From Clostridia bacterium (lineage in GTDB: Bacteria; Bacillota; Clostridia; Oscillospirales; Acutalibacteraceae), in NCBI GenBank assembly GCA_017425745.1, contig JAFOXT010000278.1, positions 1-14,895 of the forward strand: 14,895 bases of DNA, read 5' to 3'. Both the position numbers and the translations under genes were made by a program. The stretch's first letter is position 1, and the number at the start of each line of letters is the position of its first letter. Below are positions 1 through 7,180 of the stretch, in pieces. A model generated the notes under the pieces. That model was not told where the DNA came from. It saw only the letters and a list, made by a program, of their open reading frames with translations, and did not search any database.

Positions 1-171
1 ACCCTTGCAGTTTACGGTAAGGTCAAAGTTACCGTGACGAGCAAAAAGTGTAAGCATATGATTAAGAAAACCTGAGCCTGTATTAATTTCAGAAACACCT
101 TCACCGTCAAGATTAAGCTTGAGACTGATGTCTGTTTCTGCAGTTGTTCTGATTATTTCTGCGCTTCTCAT
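1..171 (-). CDS. hisB: Imidazoleglycerol-phosphate dehydratase, N-terminal part (cut by window edge)
   Basis: This is the first 57 codons of HisB, which dehydrates imidazole glycerol phosphate to imidazole acetol phosphate in histidine synthesis. The translation begins MRSAEIIRTTAETDISLKL and continues to the signature GSGFLNHMLTLFARHG at about residues 36-51; this segment contains an IGPD metal-ligand histidine region. The rest lies outside the window at the left edge. The ATG at 169-171 overlaps the hisC stop (TGA at 168-170) in an ATGA arrangement. A strong GGAGGAAG ribosome site precedes it, so start and coupling to hisC are well supported. Only the monofunctional dehydratase N-terminus is visible. 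An N-terminal phosphatase domain as in enterobacterial HisB is absent. Identity is confident from the motif despite the short length. Confidence 0.93.
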   Translation of the reverse strand, partial: MRSAEIIRTTAETDISLKLNLDGEGVSEINTGSGFLNHMLTLFARHGNFDLTVNCKG

Positions 172-1232
172 TTTTCTTCCTCCATAATTGATTTAACTGT
201 TTCAAGAAAAATATCCATCTGATCTTTTGTACCGATTGTAATACGGTTGAACTGACAGATTCTTTCACTTGTAAAGTGTCTTACGAGAACACCTCTGCCT
301 TTAAGCTTAAGGTAAAGCTCATTACCGTCAATTTCATTATGCTTCGCAAAAAGGAAATTTGCCTTTGACTCAAGAACCTCAAAACCGAGCTTTAAAAGTT
401 CTGCTCTTGTATATTCACGCACTTTTTCAATTTCCTTGCATGCATTCATATAATACTCGTCCTCTCTGATGCAAGCTGTGCCCGCAATCTGTGTAAGACG
501 ATTTATATTATAAGGGTTAGTTGAATTTCTGATAAGCTCAAGGTCAGCTATAAGCTCTTTTGAAGCAAAGGCAAAGCCAAGTCTTGCGCCAGCAAGTGAA
601 CGCGATTTTGAATAAGTTCTGCACACGATAAGGTTATTGTATTTATCAATAAGACTGAGTGCAGATTCAGCCCCAAAGTCAACATAAGCCTCGTCAATAA
701 GAACCACATTATCAGGATTGGATCTGATAATATCTTCAATTACGTCAAGTGTAAGAGCAATACCTGTGGGGGCGTTGGGATTAGCGATCACAACAAACTT
801 ATTGGTATTCTTGTAATCCTCCGGGTTAATTTCAAAGCTCTCTGTAAGCGGAATTGCATCATACTTGATATTATATAAATCACCGAAAACCTTATAAAAG
901 CCGTAACTTATATCAGGAAAAACCGTACCGTTTACATTGCCGTAAAGCATAAAAGCAAAATTAAGAATTTCATCTGAGCCGTTTGAAAGAAAAACGTTTT
1001 CAGTTTCAACCCCGTATCTTTCAGCAACTGTTTTCTTGAGAATTTTACACTCGGGGTCACTGTAAAGGTTAAGCTTTGCAACCTCCTCAGCGTTCACCGA
1101 AGAAATTACAAGCGGTGACGGCGGAAACGGTGATTCGTTTGTATTAAGCTTTATATACTTTTTATCCTGAGGCTGTTCACCGGGAACATACTCTTTTAAA
1201 AGCGAAAATTTACTGTCTCTGAATCTGCTCAT
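168..1232 (-). CDS. hisC: Histidinol-phosphate aminotransferase
   Basis: HisC is a PLP-dependent class I/II (fold type I) aminotransferase that transfers an amino group from glutamate to imidazole acetol phosphate, giving histidinol phosphate. The 354-residue length is normal for the family. Visible motifs in order are LNTNESP (29-35), LSNGSDE (82-88), the ANPNAPTG substrate/PLP loop (150-157), LIDEAYVDFG (178-187) with the cofactor-contacting Asp180 and Tyr183, and TYSKSRSLAGARLG (206-219) with the PLP Schiff-base lysine at 209. The ATG at 1230-1232 shares one base with the hisD stop (TAATG), and a GAGGAAG ribosome site lies just upstream inside hisD. The downstream hisB start overlaps its stop. 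Context and motifs agree, and related aminotransferases are unlikely given the position between hisD and hisB. Confidence 0.96.
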   Translation of the reverse strand: MSRFRDSKFSLLKEYVPGEQPQDKKYIKLNTNESPFPPSPLVISSVNAEEVAKLNLYSDPECKILKKTVAERYGVETENVFLSNGSDEILNFAFMLYGNVNGTVFPDISYGFYKVFGDLYNIKYDAIPLTESFEINPEDYKNTNKFVVIANPNAPTGIALTLDVIEDIIRSNPDNVVLIDEAYVDFGAESALSLIDKYNNLIVCRTYSKSRSLAGARLGFAFASKELIADLELIRNSTNPYNINRLTQIAGTACIREDEYYMNACKEIEKVREYTRAELLKLGFEVLESKANFLFAKHNEIDGNELYLKLKGRGVLVRHFTSERICQFNRITIGTKDQMDIFLETVKSIMEEEK

Positions 1233-2509
1233 TATTCTTCCTCAAATCTGATAGTTGCACTTTTTGCGTGTGCTGTAAGGCCTTCTTTTTCTGCAAAGAA
1301 AGCAACGTCATCAGCAACCTCTCTCAGTGCATCTGCAGTGTAATATGTAAACTGTGATTTCTTCACGAAGTCATCAACTGAAAGCGGACTTGAAAATCTT
1401 GCAGTTCCGCTTGTGGGAAGTGTGTGGTTGGGACCTGCGTAATAATCACCGAGAGCCTCAGGACAATATCTTCCCATAAATATACTTCCTGCATTCTTAA
1501 CGCTGTCAAGATAATCAAAGGGGTTGTCAACGCAGAGTTCAAGATGCTCAGGTGCAATTTCATTTGCAGCTTCAATTGCATCCTTAAGATTTTCGGCAAC
1601 AATAATTTTGCCGTTATTATCAATTGAAGCTCTTGCAATTTCGCTTCTGAGAAGCTGAGGAATCTGCTTTTCAAGGCTTGCACTTACCTTTTCTGCAAGC
1701 TCGTAGCTGTCTGTTACAAGAACTGCGCTTGCGTTTTTGTCGTGCTCAGCCTGTGAAAGAAGATCAGCAGCAACAAAATCAGGATTGCTGTTACCGTCAG
1801 CAACAACCAGAATTTCGCTGGGGCCTGCAATCATATCAATTGAAACAAGACCGAACACCTGTCTTTTTGCTTCAGCAACAAATGCATTACCCGGGCCTAC
1901 AATTTTATCTACCTTAGGTACTGTTTCTGTACCGTAAGCAAGAGCTGCAACCGCCTGAGCACCGCCAACCTTAAAAATTCGGTCAACGCCAGCAATTTTA
2001 GCTGCAGCAAGAATTACCGGATTAACCTTTCCTTCGGAATTGGGAGGTGTAACGATGCAGATTTCCTCGCAGCCTGCAATCTTAGCAGGAATTGAATCCA
2101 TAAGAACAGTTGAAGGATAAGCCGCTGTACCGCCGGGCACATAAAGTCCAACCTTTTCAATAGGTGTAATCTTCTGTCCGGTTACAATACCGTTCTTTTT
2201 ATTGAGTACAAAAGAAGTTCTTACCTGATTCTGATGGAATTCTCTGATATTTTCAGCTGCTGTTTCAATAATTTTAACGAATCTTTCTTCAACCATACCG
2301 AAAGCTTCATCAATTTCTTCCTTAGTAACTTCAAGAGCAGTAAGGTCAGCCTTGTCAAACTTTTTGCAATATTCAAAAAGCGCTTTATCGCCGTTGGCTT
2401 TTACATTTTCTATAATATCGGTAACGATGTCAGAAACATCAACCTTTTCAGAGAGTCTTGAAAAGAACTCTTCTTTATTGACTTTGTTGTATTCTAAAAT
2501 CTTAATCAT
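1232..2509 (-). CDS. hisD: Histidinol dehydrogenase
   Basis: HisD is a zinc enzyme that oxidises L-histidinol to L-histidine in two NAD-dependent steps, the last reactions of the pathway. The 425-residue product matches the usual length. Family motifs are GLYVPGGTAAYPSTVLM (121-137), VGGAQAVAALAYGT (181-194), KIVGPGN (202-208) and IDMIAGPSE (224-232). Expected zinc ligands are present: Gln253 and His256 in SQAEHD, Asp355 in LGDYYAGPNH, and His414 in LTAHAKS. The catalytic Glu-His pair is at 321-322 (APEH). The ATG at 2507-2509 shares one base with the hisG stop (TAATG), with GAGGAATAAATA in front of it. Nothing is missing or broken. It is the most securely identified member of this operon. 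Confidence 0.98.
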   Translation of the reverse strand: MIKILEYNKVNKEEFFSRLSEKVDVSDIVTDIIENVKANGDKALFEYCKKFDKADLTALEVTKEEIDEAFGMVEERFVKIIETAAENIREFHQNQVRTSFVLNKKNGIVTGQKITPIEKVGLYVPGGTAAYPSTVLMDSIPAKIAGCEEICIVTPPNSEGKVNPVILAAAKIAGVDRIFKVGGAQAVAALAYGTETVPKVDKIVGPGNAFVAEAKRQVFGLVSIDMIAGPSEILVVADGNSNPDFVAADLLSQAEHDKNASAVLVTDSYELAEKVSASLEKQIPQLLRSEIARASIDNNGKIIVAENLKDAIEAANEIAPEHLELCVDNPFDYLDSVKNAGSIFMGRYCPEALGDYYAGPNHTLPTSGTARFSSPLSVDDFVKKSQFTYYTADALREVADDVAFFAEKEGLTAHAKSATIRFEEE

Positions 2510-3141
2510 TATTTATTCCTCACAATTTCAGAAAGACATTTTGTAATCAGGTCAATTTTATCCTGCTTGAACTTATATGATGACTTATTTGAGATAAGTC
2601 TTGCACTTATAGGAACAATAGTTTCATAAGGCATAAGGTCATTTTCAAGAAGAGTTTTACCTGTTTCAACTATATCCACAATAACATCGGAAAGTCCGAG
2701 AATAGGTGCAATTTCTATTGAACCGTTAAGGTGGATTATGTCAATGTCACGGCACTTTTCACCGTAGTATTTAGCTGCAATATTTGAAAACTTTGTTGCA
2801 ACCTTAAGAGTTCTTGATGTATCATCCTTAAAGCCTTTTTTAGCTGCAACAGCCATTCTGCATTTACCGATATCGAGGTCAAGAAGCTCATACACGTCAG
2901 GTGAATATTCAAGGATAATATCCTTACCTGCAACACCGATGTCAGCAGCACCTCTTTCAACATAAATTGCAACATCAGAGGGCTTTACCCAGAAATATCT
3001 TACGCCCTTCTCTGCATTTTCAAAAATAAGCTTACGGTTATTTTCCTTAATAGACGGACATTCAAAGCCTGACTGCTCAAACATCGCGTAAACCTTTTCG
3101 CCCAATCTGCCTTTTGGTAAGGCAACGTTAATAAAGTCCAT
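2509..3141 (-). CDS. hisG: ATP phosphoribosyltransferase, catalytic subunit, short form
   Basis: HisG condenses ATP with PRPP to phosphoribosyl-ATP, the committed step of histidine synthesis. Motifs include INVALPKGRLGEK near the N-terminus, VERGAADIGVAGKD, LNGSIEIAPILGLSD and the following VDIVETGKTL, which form the ATP/PRPP site. At 210 residues it is the short form, lacking the C-terminal ACT-like histidine-sensing domain, and is expected to form a hetero-octamer with HisZ, encoded immediately upstream. Start choice: an in-frame GTG at 3148-3150 would add three residues and overlap hisZ by 8 bases. The ATG at 3139-3141 is preferred because AGGGTGA sits at good spacing and the family normally has few residues before ALPKGRL. 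With this start the gene begins one base after the hisZ stop. Confidence 0.95.
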   Translation of the reverse strand: MDFINVALPKGRLGEKVYAMFEQSGFECPSIKENNRKLIFENAEKGVRYFWVKPSDVAIYVERGAADIGVAGKDIILEYSPDVYELLDLDIGKCRMAVAAKKGFKDDTSRTLKVATKFSNIAAKYYGEKCRDIDIIHLNGSIEIAPILGLSDVIVDIVETGKTLLENDLMPYETIVPISARLISNKSSYKFKQDKIDLITKCLSEIVRNK

Positions 3142-3142
3142 A

Positions 3143-4249
3143 TTATTCACCCTGCCCTTCTCTTAAATCAAGAAGCTGTCTGTAGGTTATACCATCACCG
3201 TTTTCGTCAGCAATCTTGACTTTTTTGCCGTCTGATACAAACTGATTTGCAGCCTTAAGAACAACTGCAGGGTCTGTAGCTTTATTTTTTATAATAAGAC
3301 AATCGCAATCATATTCACAGTCGCTTTCGTTCATTCTTTCAAACATATCAACATAAACTGCAAAGCCGAGAGCACCTGAAGCCTTACCGATTTTCTTCAT
3401 AAGCTTGTCATACTGACCGCCTGAAAGCACAGTGGCAGGTATGCCCTTTATATAACCTTTAAAAATTACGCCACTGTAATAGTTTACATCATCAATAATT
3501 GAAAAATCAATATTAACATTTTTCATCATTCCAAGAGCTGTCAGCTTATCGCAAACAGTTGAAAATTCAGAAAGCGAAGCACTGATGTTCTTGTCGTATG
3601 AATAAGGAGCAAAAGCGGTTTTGAAATCAGCTGCAGATTTATAAGTGCACATAAGCTTGGAAATAAGGTCGTATGCACCTTCTGAAAGCTTGCCGTTTTC
3701 CTTCATGGAAAGAAGCTGAGAAAAATTCTTGCCCTTTATATATGTAAGAATCTCTTTTTTCTCGTCATTTTCAATACCGATTGTTTCAAAAACTGCACTT
3801 ACAAAGCCTGCGTGTGAAAGGTCAAGAATATAATTATCGTTAATAAGCGCAAGACTTTTTACAGCAAGACAAACAACCTCTGCTATTTCGTATACACCGA
3901 TATCACCGATACACTCAAGACCTGTCTGAGCAATCTCTTTAAATGAATTTGTACCGCCTGAAATACGGTAAACATTTTCATCGTAATAGAACTTATTTAC
4001 TGTTCCTTTAACATCAGTTACATTCTTGATAATGGAAAGTGTAACGTCAGGCTTAAGAGCCATCAGTCTTCCGTTGGTGTCGGTAAACGTTATAATTGAA
4101 TCAGAAATAAGAAAATCCTTATTTCTTACATATAAATCATACTCTTCAAATTTGCCCATCTTGTATCTCTCATAACCGAAACGGCTATAAAGTGAACGCA
4201 GAGCAAATGAAATTTTCTCTTCACTTTTTAAAATACTGCTGTCAAACAT
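3143..4249 (-). CDS. hisZ: ATP phosphoribosyltransferase regulatory subunit (HisRS-like)
   Basis: HisZ is a paralogue of the histidyl-tRNA synthetase catalytic core. It does not charge tRNA but binds histidine and allosterically controls short-form HisG. The 368-residue protein shows class II synthetase features: a motif-2-like stretch LMALKPDVTLSIIKN (62-76) followed by KFYYDENVYRISG, and a motif-3-like VLSGGQYDKLMKKIGKASGA with ALGFAVYVD near residue 300. A true HisRS would be longer and carry a full anticodon-binding domain; here only a short tail follows. Adjacency to short hisG supports the regulatory-subunit call over a tRNA synthetase. The ATG at 4247-4249 lies one base after the regulator gene's stop, and its AGAGGAAG ribosome site is inside that gene, so the two are probably coupled. 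Confidence 0.93.
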   Translation of the reverse strand: MFDSSILKSEEKISFALRSLYSRFGYERYKMGKFEEYDLYVRNKDFLISDSIITFTDTNGRLMALKPDVTLSIIKNVTDVKGTVNKFYYDENVYRISGGTNSFKEIAQTGLECIGDIGVYEIAEVVCLAVKSLALINDNYILDLSHAGFVSAVFETIGIENDEKKEILTYIKGKNFSQLLSMKENGKLSEGAYDLISKLMCTYKSAADFKTAFAPYSYDKNISASLSEFSTVCDKLTALGMMKNVNIDFSIIDDVNYYSGVIFKGYIKGIPATVLSGGQYDKLMKKIGKASGALGFAVYVDMFERMNESDCEYDCDCLIIKNKATDPAVVLKAANQFVSDGKKVKIADENGDGITYRQLLDLREGQGE

Positions 4250-4250
4250 C

Positions 4251-4544
4251 TTATGCTTCCTCTTTTAAATTTTCTATTGCTTTTTTATATCCGCCGTTGC
4301 CGTAATTAATACATTTTGCAACTCGGCAGATAGTCGCCGTACTGGCTCCGGTTGACTTGTTGACATCAACATAGCTTTTTCCTTCGCTGAGAAGACAAGC
4401 AACCTCAAGACGCTGCGAAATTGCCTGCATTTCCTGAATGGTAAATATATCGTCAAAAAAATCACGACAATCCTCAAGTGAATCGAAGGACATTACCGCT
4501 TTATAGAATTTTTGAACTGCTTTTTCATCAAGCTTATTCAACAT
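4251..4544 (-). CDS. yerC: TrpR-like repressor of the YerC/HisR type, first gene of the his operon
   Basis: This is a 97-residue protein of the TrpR/YerC superfamily of small all-helical DNA-binding proteins. Family features are FFDDIFTIQEMQAISQRLEV in the first half, then the helix-turn-helix region running LLSEGKSYVDVNKSTG and ASTATICRVAKCINYG, and a short basic/acidic tail. TrpR itself uses tryptophan as corepressor. Related proteins beside his operons in Firmicutes have been proposed from comparative genomics to sense histidine status (HisR). Being first in the his operon and next to its promoter, it is probably an autoregulating repressor of hisZGDCB; that is inference. An upstream GTG (4548-4550) is possible, but the ATG at 4542-4544 is preferred because AAAGGG lies at correct spacing. 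The gene has its own promoter and ends one base before hisZ. Confidence 0.88.
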   Translation of the reverse strand: MLNKLDEKAVQKFYKAVMSFDSLEDCRDFFDDIFTIQEMQAISQRLEVACLLSEGKSYVDVNKSTGASTATICRVAKCINYGNGGYKKAIENLKEEA

Positions 4545-4552
4545 AATCACCC

Positions 4553-4568
4553 TTTATCGTTTTATCGT
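4553..4568. repeat. 8-bp tandem repeat in the his leader, candidate operator
   Basis: Two perfect, adjacent copies of TTTATCGT (plus strand; ACGATAAA on the transcribed strand) fill the space between the likely transcription start and the ribosome site of the regulator gene. Head-to-tail half-sites overlapping a start point suit a repressor operator, and the TrpR-like product of the adjacent gene is the obvious candidate binder. A second direct pair, GTGTTA at 4567-4572 and 4591-4596, flanks the -10 box 24 bases apart. Assignment as an operator is inference; only the repeats are directly seen. Confidence 0.5.
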
Positions 4569-4574
4569 GTTAGC

Positions 4575-4603
4575 ATTCTACCACAATAAAGTGTTAAAGT
4601 CAA
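4575..4603 (-). promoter_or_regulatory. Sigma-A-type promoter of the his operon
   Basis: On the minus strand there is a -35 box TTGACT (4598-4603), a 17-base spacer, and a -10 box TAGAAT (4575-4580). Each box differs from consensus by one base and the spacing is optimal. Transcription should begin near 4568, giving a leader of about 25 nt before the ATG at 4544. That is too short for a T-box, riboswitch or his-leader peptide, so control is probably at initiation by a DNA-binding protein. Confidence 0.85.
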
Positions 4604-4620
4604 CCCCTATTATATAAAAA

Positions 4621-4661
4621 ATTAAGCCGTATTCAAAGTTAAAAGTCGATGAATACGGCTT
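4621..4661 (-). terminator. Intrinsic terminator of the rnj-gdpP-rplI-dnaB-tilS-hpt-ftsH operon
   Basis: A perfect 12-bp stem (AAGCCGTATTCA at 4624-4635 paired with 4650-4661) encloses a 14-base loop. On the minus strand the stem ends in CTT and runs into TAATTTTTTAT, a U-rich tract. It begins 8 bases after the ftsH stop, which fits termination of that operon. The plus strand is also T-rich after the stem, so it might act in both directions, but no plus-strand gene here needs it. The tract lies within 25 bases of the his -35 box. Confidence 0.88.
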
Positions 4662-4669
4662 TTCTGTTT

Positions 4670-6619
4670 TTATTCTTCGCTGTTATTTTCGGTTTCTGTT
4701 GATACTTCACTGCTTTCAATTGCAGGAGCTTCTTCAGCAGGCTCCACATATTCGCCTGTCATAAGAAGCTTGAACACATCACCGTCTGCTTTTTCGTGCT
4801 TGATAAGATACTCAGCAACTGCACGGAGCTGATCCATATTTTCAGTAAGAATCTTTTCGCAACGCTTGTAAGCATCAGTTACGATGCTCTTGATTTCAGC
4901 ATCAATTTCAGCAGCAATTGCTTCTGAGTAAGTTCTTGATGAGCTGAAATCTCTGCCAAGGAAAACTTCATTATGTGAAGAACCGTACATTACAGGTCCA
5001 AGCTCTTTGCTCATACCGTAACGGGTAACCATTTTTCTTGAAATTTCAGTTGCTCTTTCAATATCGTTGGAAGCGCCTGAAGAAATATCACTGAGAGTAA
5101 TTGCTTCAGCAACACGTCCGCCAAGAAGAACAACAAGCTCGTCGAGCATTTCACCCTTAGATACATAAGACTTATCTTCTGATGGAAGCTGCATTGTAAA
5201 GCCGCCTGCCATACCTCTCGGAATAATTGAAATCTGATGTACGGGATCCTGTGAATCAAGGTGGTAAGCAGCAACAGCATGACCTGCCTCGTGGTAAGCT
5301 GTAAGCTTCTTTTCCTTATCGGTAATCTTATGAGATTTCTTTTCAGTACCAACAACAACCTTGATTGTAGCCTCTTCAATTTCTGCCATTGTAAGAGCCT
5401 TCTTCTTTCTTCTTGCAGCAAGAAGAGCTGCTTCATTAAGAAGATTTTCAAGGTCAGCACCTGTAAAGCCAGCAGTAGTTTTTGCAATAGTTGAAAGGTC
5501 AACATCGGGACCAAGTGGCTTGTTTCTTGCGTGAACCTTAAGAATTTCTTCTCTGCCCTTGACATCAGGATGTCCCACAGTAAGCTGACGGTCGAATCTG
5601 CCCGGTCTTAAAAGTGCAGGGTCAAGAATATCGGGGCGGTTTGTTGCAGCGATAATAATAACACCTTCATTTGCACCGAAACCGTCCATTTCAATAAGGA
5701 GCTGGTTAAGAGTCTGTTCTCTTTCGTCGTGTCCGCCGCCCATACCTGCGCCACGGTGACGACCCACAGCATCAATTTCATCAATGAAAAGAATAGCAGG
5801 AGCGTTTTTCTTAGCCTGTTCAAAAAGGTCTCTTACTCTTGAAGCACCGACACCCACATACATTTCAACGAAGTCAGAGCCTGAAATTGAGAAGAAGGGC
5901 ACACCTGCTTCACCTGCAACAGCTCTTGCAAGAAGTGTTTTACCTGTACCCGGAGGGCCCACAAGAAGTACACCCTTGGGAATTCTTGCACCAAGCTCAT
6001 TAAACTGCTCGGGTGATTTAAGGAAATCAACAATTTCTGCAAGCTCAGCTTTTTCTTCGTCTGCACCTGCAACATCCTTAAAGGTTGTCTTTCTCTTTTC
6101 ATCCTTGCCAAGCTTGACTCTTGCTTTACCGAAGGAAAGTGTACGGTTGTTTTCGTTCATTATATTCTGACCCATTCTGCGGTAGAAATAGAACATAAAC
6201 GCAGCAAGAATAATTGTAAGCAGAACTGTCGGCAGCATACTTGCCCACCAATAGTTGTTTGCTCCGCGTATATAGTCATACTTTACGGGTGAATCAGGAT
6301 TTTCAATATTATACTGTGTAACCGCATTGTGGATATCGTTAAGAAAAATATCAACATTGGGTACTGTATAAGTTTCTTTCTTTCCTTCTTCGGTTGTTTT
6401 AAGCTTATATTCAAGAACACCGCTTGAAAGGTTAAGTGAGTATTCTGTAACATCGCCTGAAACAAACTGCTGTACTATCTGATAGTACTTGGGAGGCTCT
6501 TTCTTGTTCTCCTGACCCACAAAATATGAAAGTGACAGAATAAGAAGCACGGGAATTATAATGTAAAGCAGATTCCCCCACTTCTGGTTATTCTGCTTGG
6601 GATTCAGATTATTGTTCAA
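4670..6619 (-). CDS. ftsH: ATP-dependent zinc metalloprotease FtsH
   Basis: FtsH is a hexameric membrane-anchored AAA+ protease that extracts and degrades misfolded membrane proteins and selected regulators. The 649-residue product has two membrane spans (about 15-35 and 126-146) flanking an extracytoplasmic domain. The AAA module has Walker A GPPGTGKT (221-228), pore-loop region EMYVGVGA (252-259), Walker B ILFIDEID (276-283) and the second region of homology with arginines 338 and 341 (LRPGRFDR). The zinc site HEAGH is at 443-447, with the third ligand Asp519 in GASNDIERAT. The C-terminal 30 residues are Glu/Ser/Thr-rich. The start is a TTG (6617-6619) after AAAGGAG; no in-frame ATG lies nearby, so translation may be modest. 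Hpt ends 15 bases upstream. Pairing with tilS and hpt is a classic Firmicutes arrangement. Confidence 0.98.
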   Translation of the reverse strand: MNNNLNPKQNNQKWGNLLYIIIPVLLILSLSYFVGQENKKEPPKYYQIVQQFVSGDVTEYSLNLSSGVLEYKLKTTEEGKKETYTVPNVDIFLNDIHNAVTQYNIENPDSPVKYDYIRGANNYWWASMLPTVLLTIILAAFMFYFYRRMGQNIMNENNRTLSFGKARVKLGKDEKRKTTFKDVAGADEEKAELAEIVDFLKSPEQFNELGARIPKGVLLVGPPGTGKTLLARAVAGEAGVPFFSISGSDFVEMYVGVGASRVRDLFEQAKKNAPAILFIDEIDAVGRHRGAGMGGGHDEREQTLNQLLIEMDGFGANEGVIIIAATNRPDILDPALLRPGRFDRQLTVGHPDVKGREEILKVHARNKPLGPDVDLSTIAKTTAGFTGADLENLLNEAALLAARRKKKALTMAEIEEATIKVVVGTEKKSHKITDKEKKLTAYHEAGHAVAAYHLDSQDPVHQISIIPRGMAGGFTMQLPSEDKSYVSKGEMLDELVVLLGGRVAEAITLSDISSGASNDIERATEISRKMVTRYGMSKELGPVMYGSSHNEVFLGRDFSSSRTYSEAIAAEIDAEIKSIVTDAYKRCEKILTENMDQLRAVAEYLIKHEKADGDVFKLLMTGEYVEPAEEAPAIESSEVSTETENNSEE

Positions 6620-6634
6620 TATATGGTCACTCCT

Positions 6635-7180
6635 TTATTTAGTGTAAACTTCCGGTTTAAGAATGCCCACAAAAGGCATATTACGGTACTTTTCGTCGTA
6701 GTCAAGACCGTATCCGACAACAAATGCATCAGGGATTTTTGCACCGGTATATTTAAGCTGAAGCTCAACTTCTTTTGCACGTCTGTCGGGTTTATCAAGC
6801 AGTGAACAGCATTCAACGCTTTTCGGATTTCTTGCTTTAAGAACCTTTGTAAGCTTCTCGAGGGTTCTGCCACTGTCGAAAATATCTTCAACTATGAGAA
6901 GATCATAGTCCTGAATATCATATTTAATATCATAGGTGATATTAACAACACCTGATGTTTCGGTTGACGCACCATAGCTTTTTGCAGCCATAAAGTCAAT
7001 TTTGCAAGGAATTTTAATTGCCTTCATAAGATCGGACATAAAGCAGACTGATCCCTTAAGCACACATATAAGAAGAAGGTTCTTATCCTTATAATCCTCA
7101 TTGATTTTATCGGCTATTTCTTTTACAAGCTTATCAATATCTTCTTCGCTTAAAAGTATTTCTTTAACATCGTTTATCAT
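6635..7180 (-). CDS. hpt: Hypoxanthine(-guanine) phosphoribosyltransferase
   Basis: This cytoplasmic purine-salvage enzyme joins hypoxanthine or guanine to PRPP, giving IMP or GMP. The 181-residue length is typical. Visible motifs are the LKGS loop (41-44), SYG (68-70) in the mobile loop, the PRPP-binding signature LLIVEDIFDSGRTL (94-107) with the acidic Glu-Asp pair, and the purine-binding DAFVVGYGLDYDEKYRN (151-167). The ATG at 7178-7180 overlaps the tilS stop (ATGA, 4 bases), with AAAGGATGG upstream inside tilS. It sits between tilS and ftsH as in Bacillus. In Bacillus the Hpt and TilS proteins have been reported to interact at the ftsH promoter, which may explain the conserved linkage; that is family knowledge, not shown here. 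A xanthine-specific enzyme is less likely given the neighbours. Confidence 0.95.
   Translation of the reverse strand: MINDVKEILLSEEDIDKLVKEIADKINEDYKDKNLLLICVLKGSVCFMSDLMKAIKIPCKIDFMAAKSYGASTETSGVVNITYDIKYDIQDYDLLIVEDIFDSGRTLEKLTKVLKARNPKSVECCSLLDKPDRRAKEVELQLKYTGAKIPDAFVVGYGLDYDEKYRNMPFVGILKPEVYTK

Noticed and set aside
3143..4249. Histidyl-tRNA synthetase (hisS) as the call for this gene
   Set aside because: It lacks a full anticodon-binding domain and is adjacent to short-form hisG, which needs HisZ.
4545..4600. T-box riboswitch or his leader peptide before the his operon
   Set aside because: The predicted leader is about 25 nt and holds no T-box bulge sequence, specifier hairpin or His-codon run.
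5011..5565. 184-codon minus-strand frame overlapping ftsH in another frame
   Set aside because: The translation is Leu/Gln/Arg-rich frame-shadow sequence without family features; the FtsH frame here contains HEAGH and the zinc ligand Asp.
5784..6170. 128-codon plus-strand open frame antisense to ftsH
   Set aside because: It covers the strongly conserved AAA module of FtsH, whose codon constraint leaves the opposite strand open by chance.
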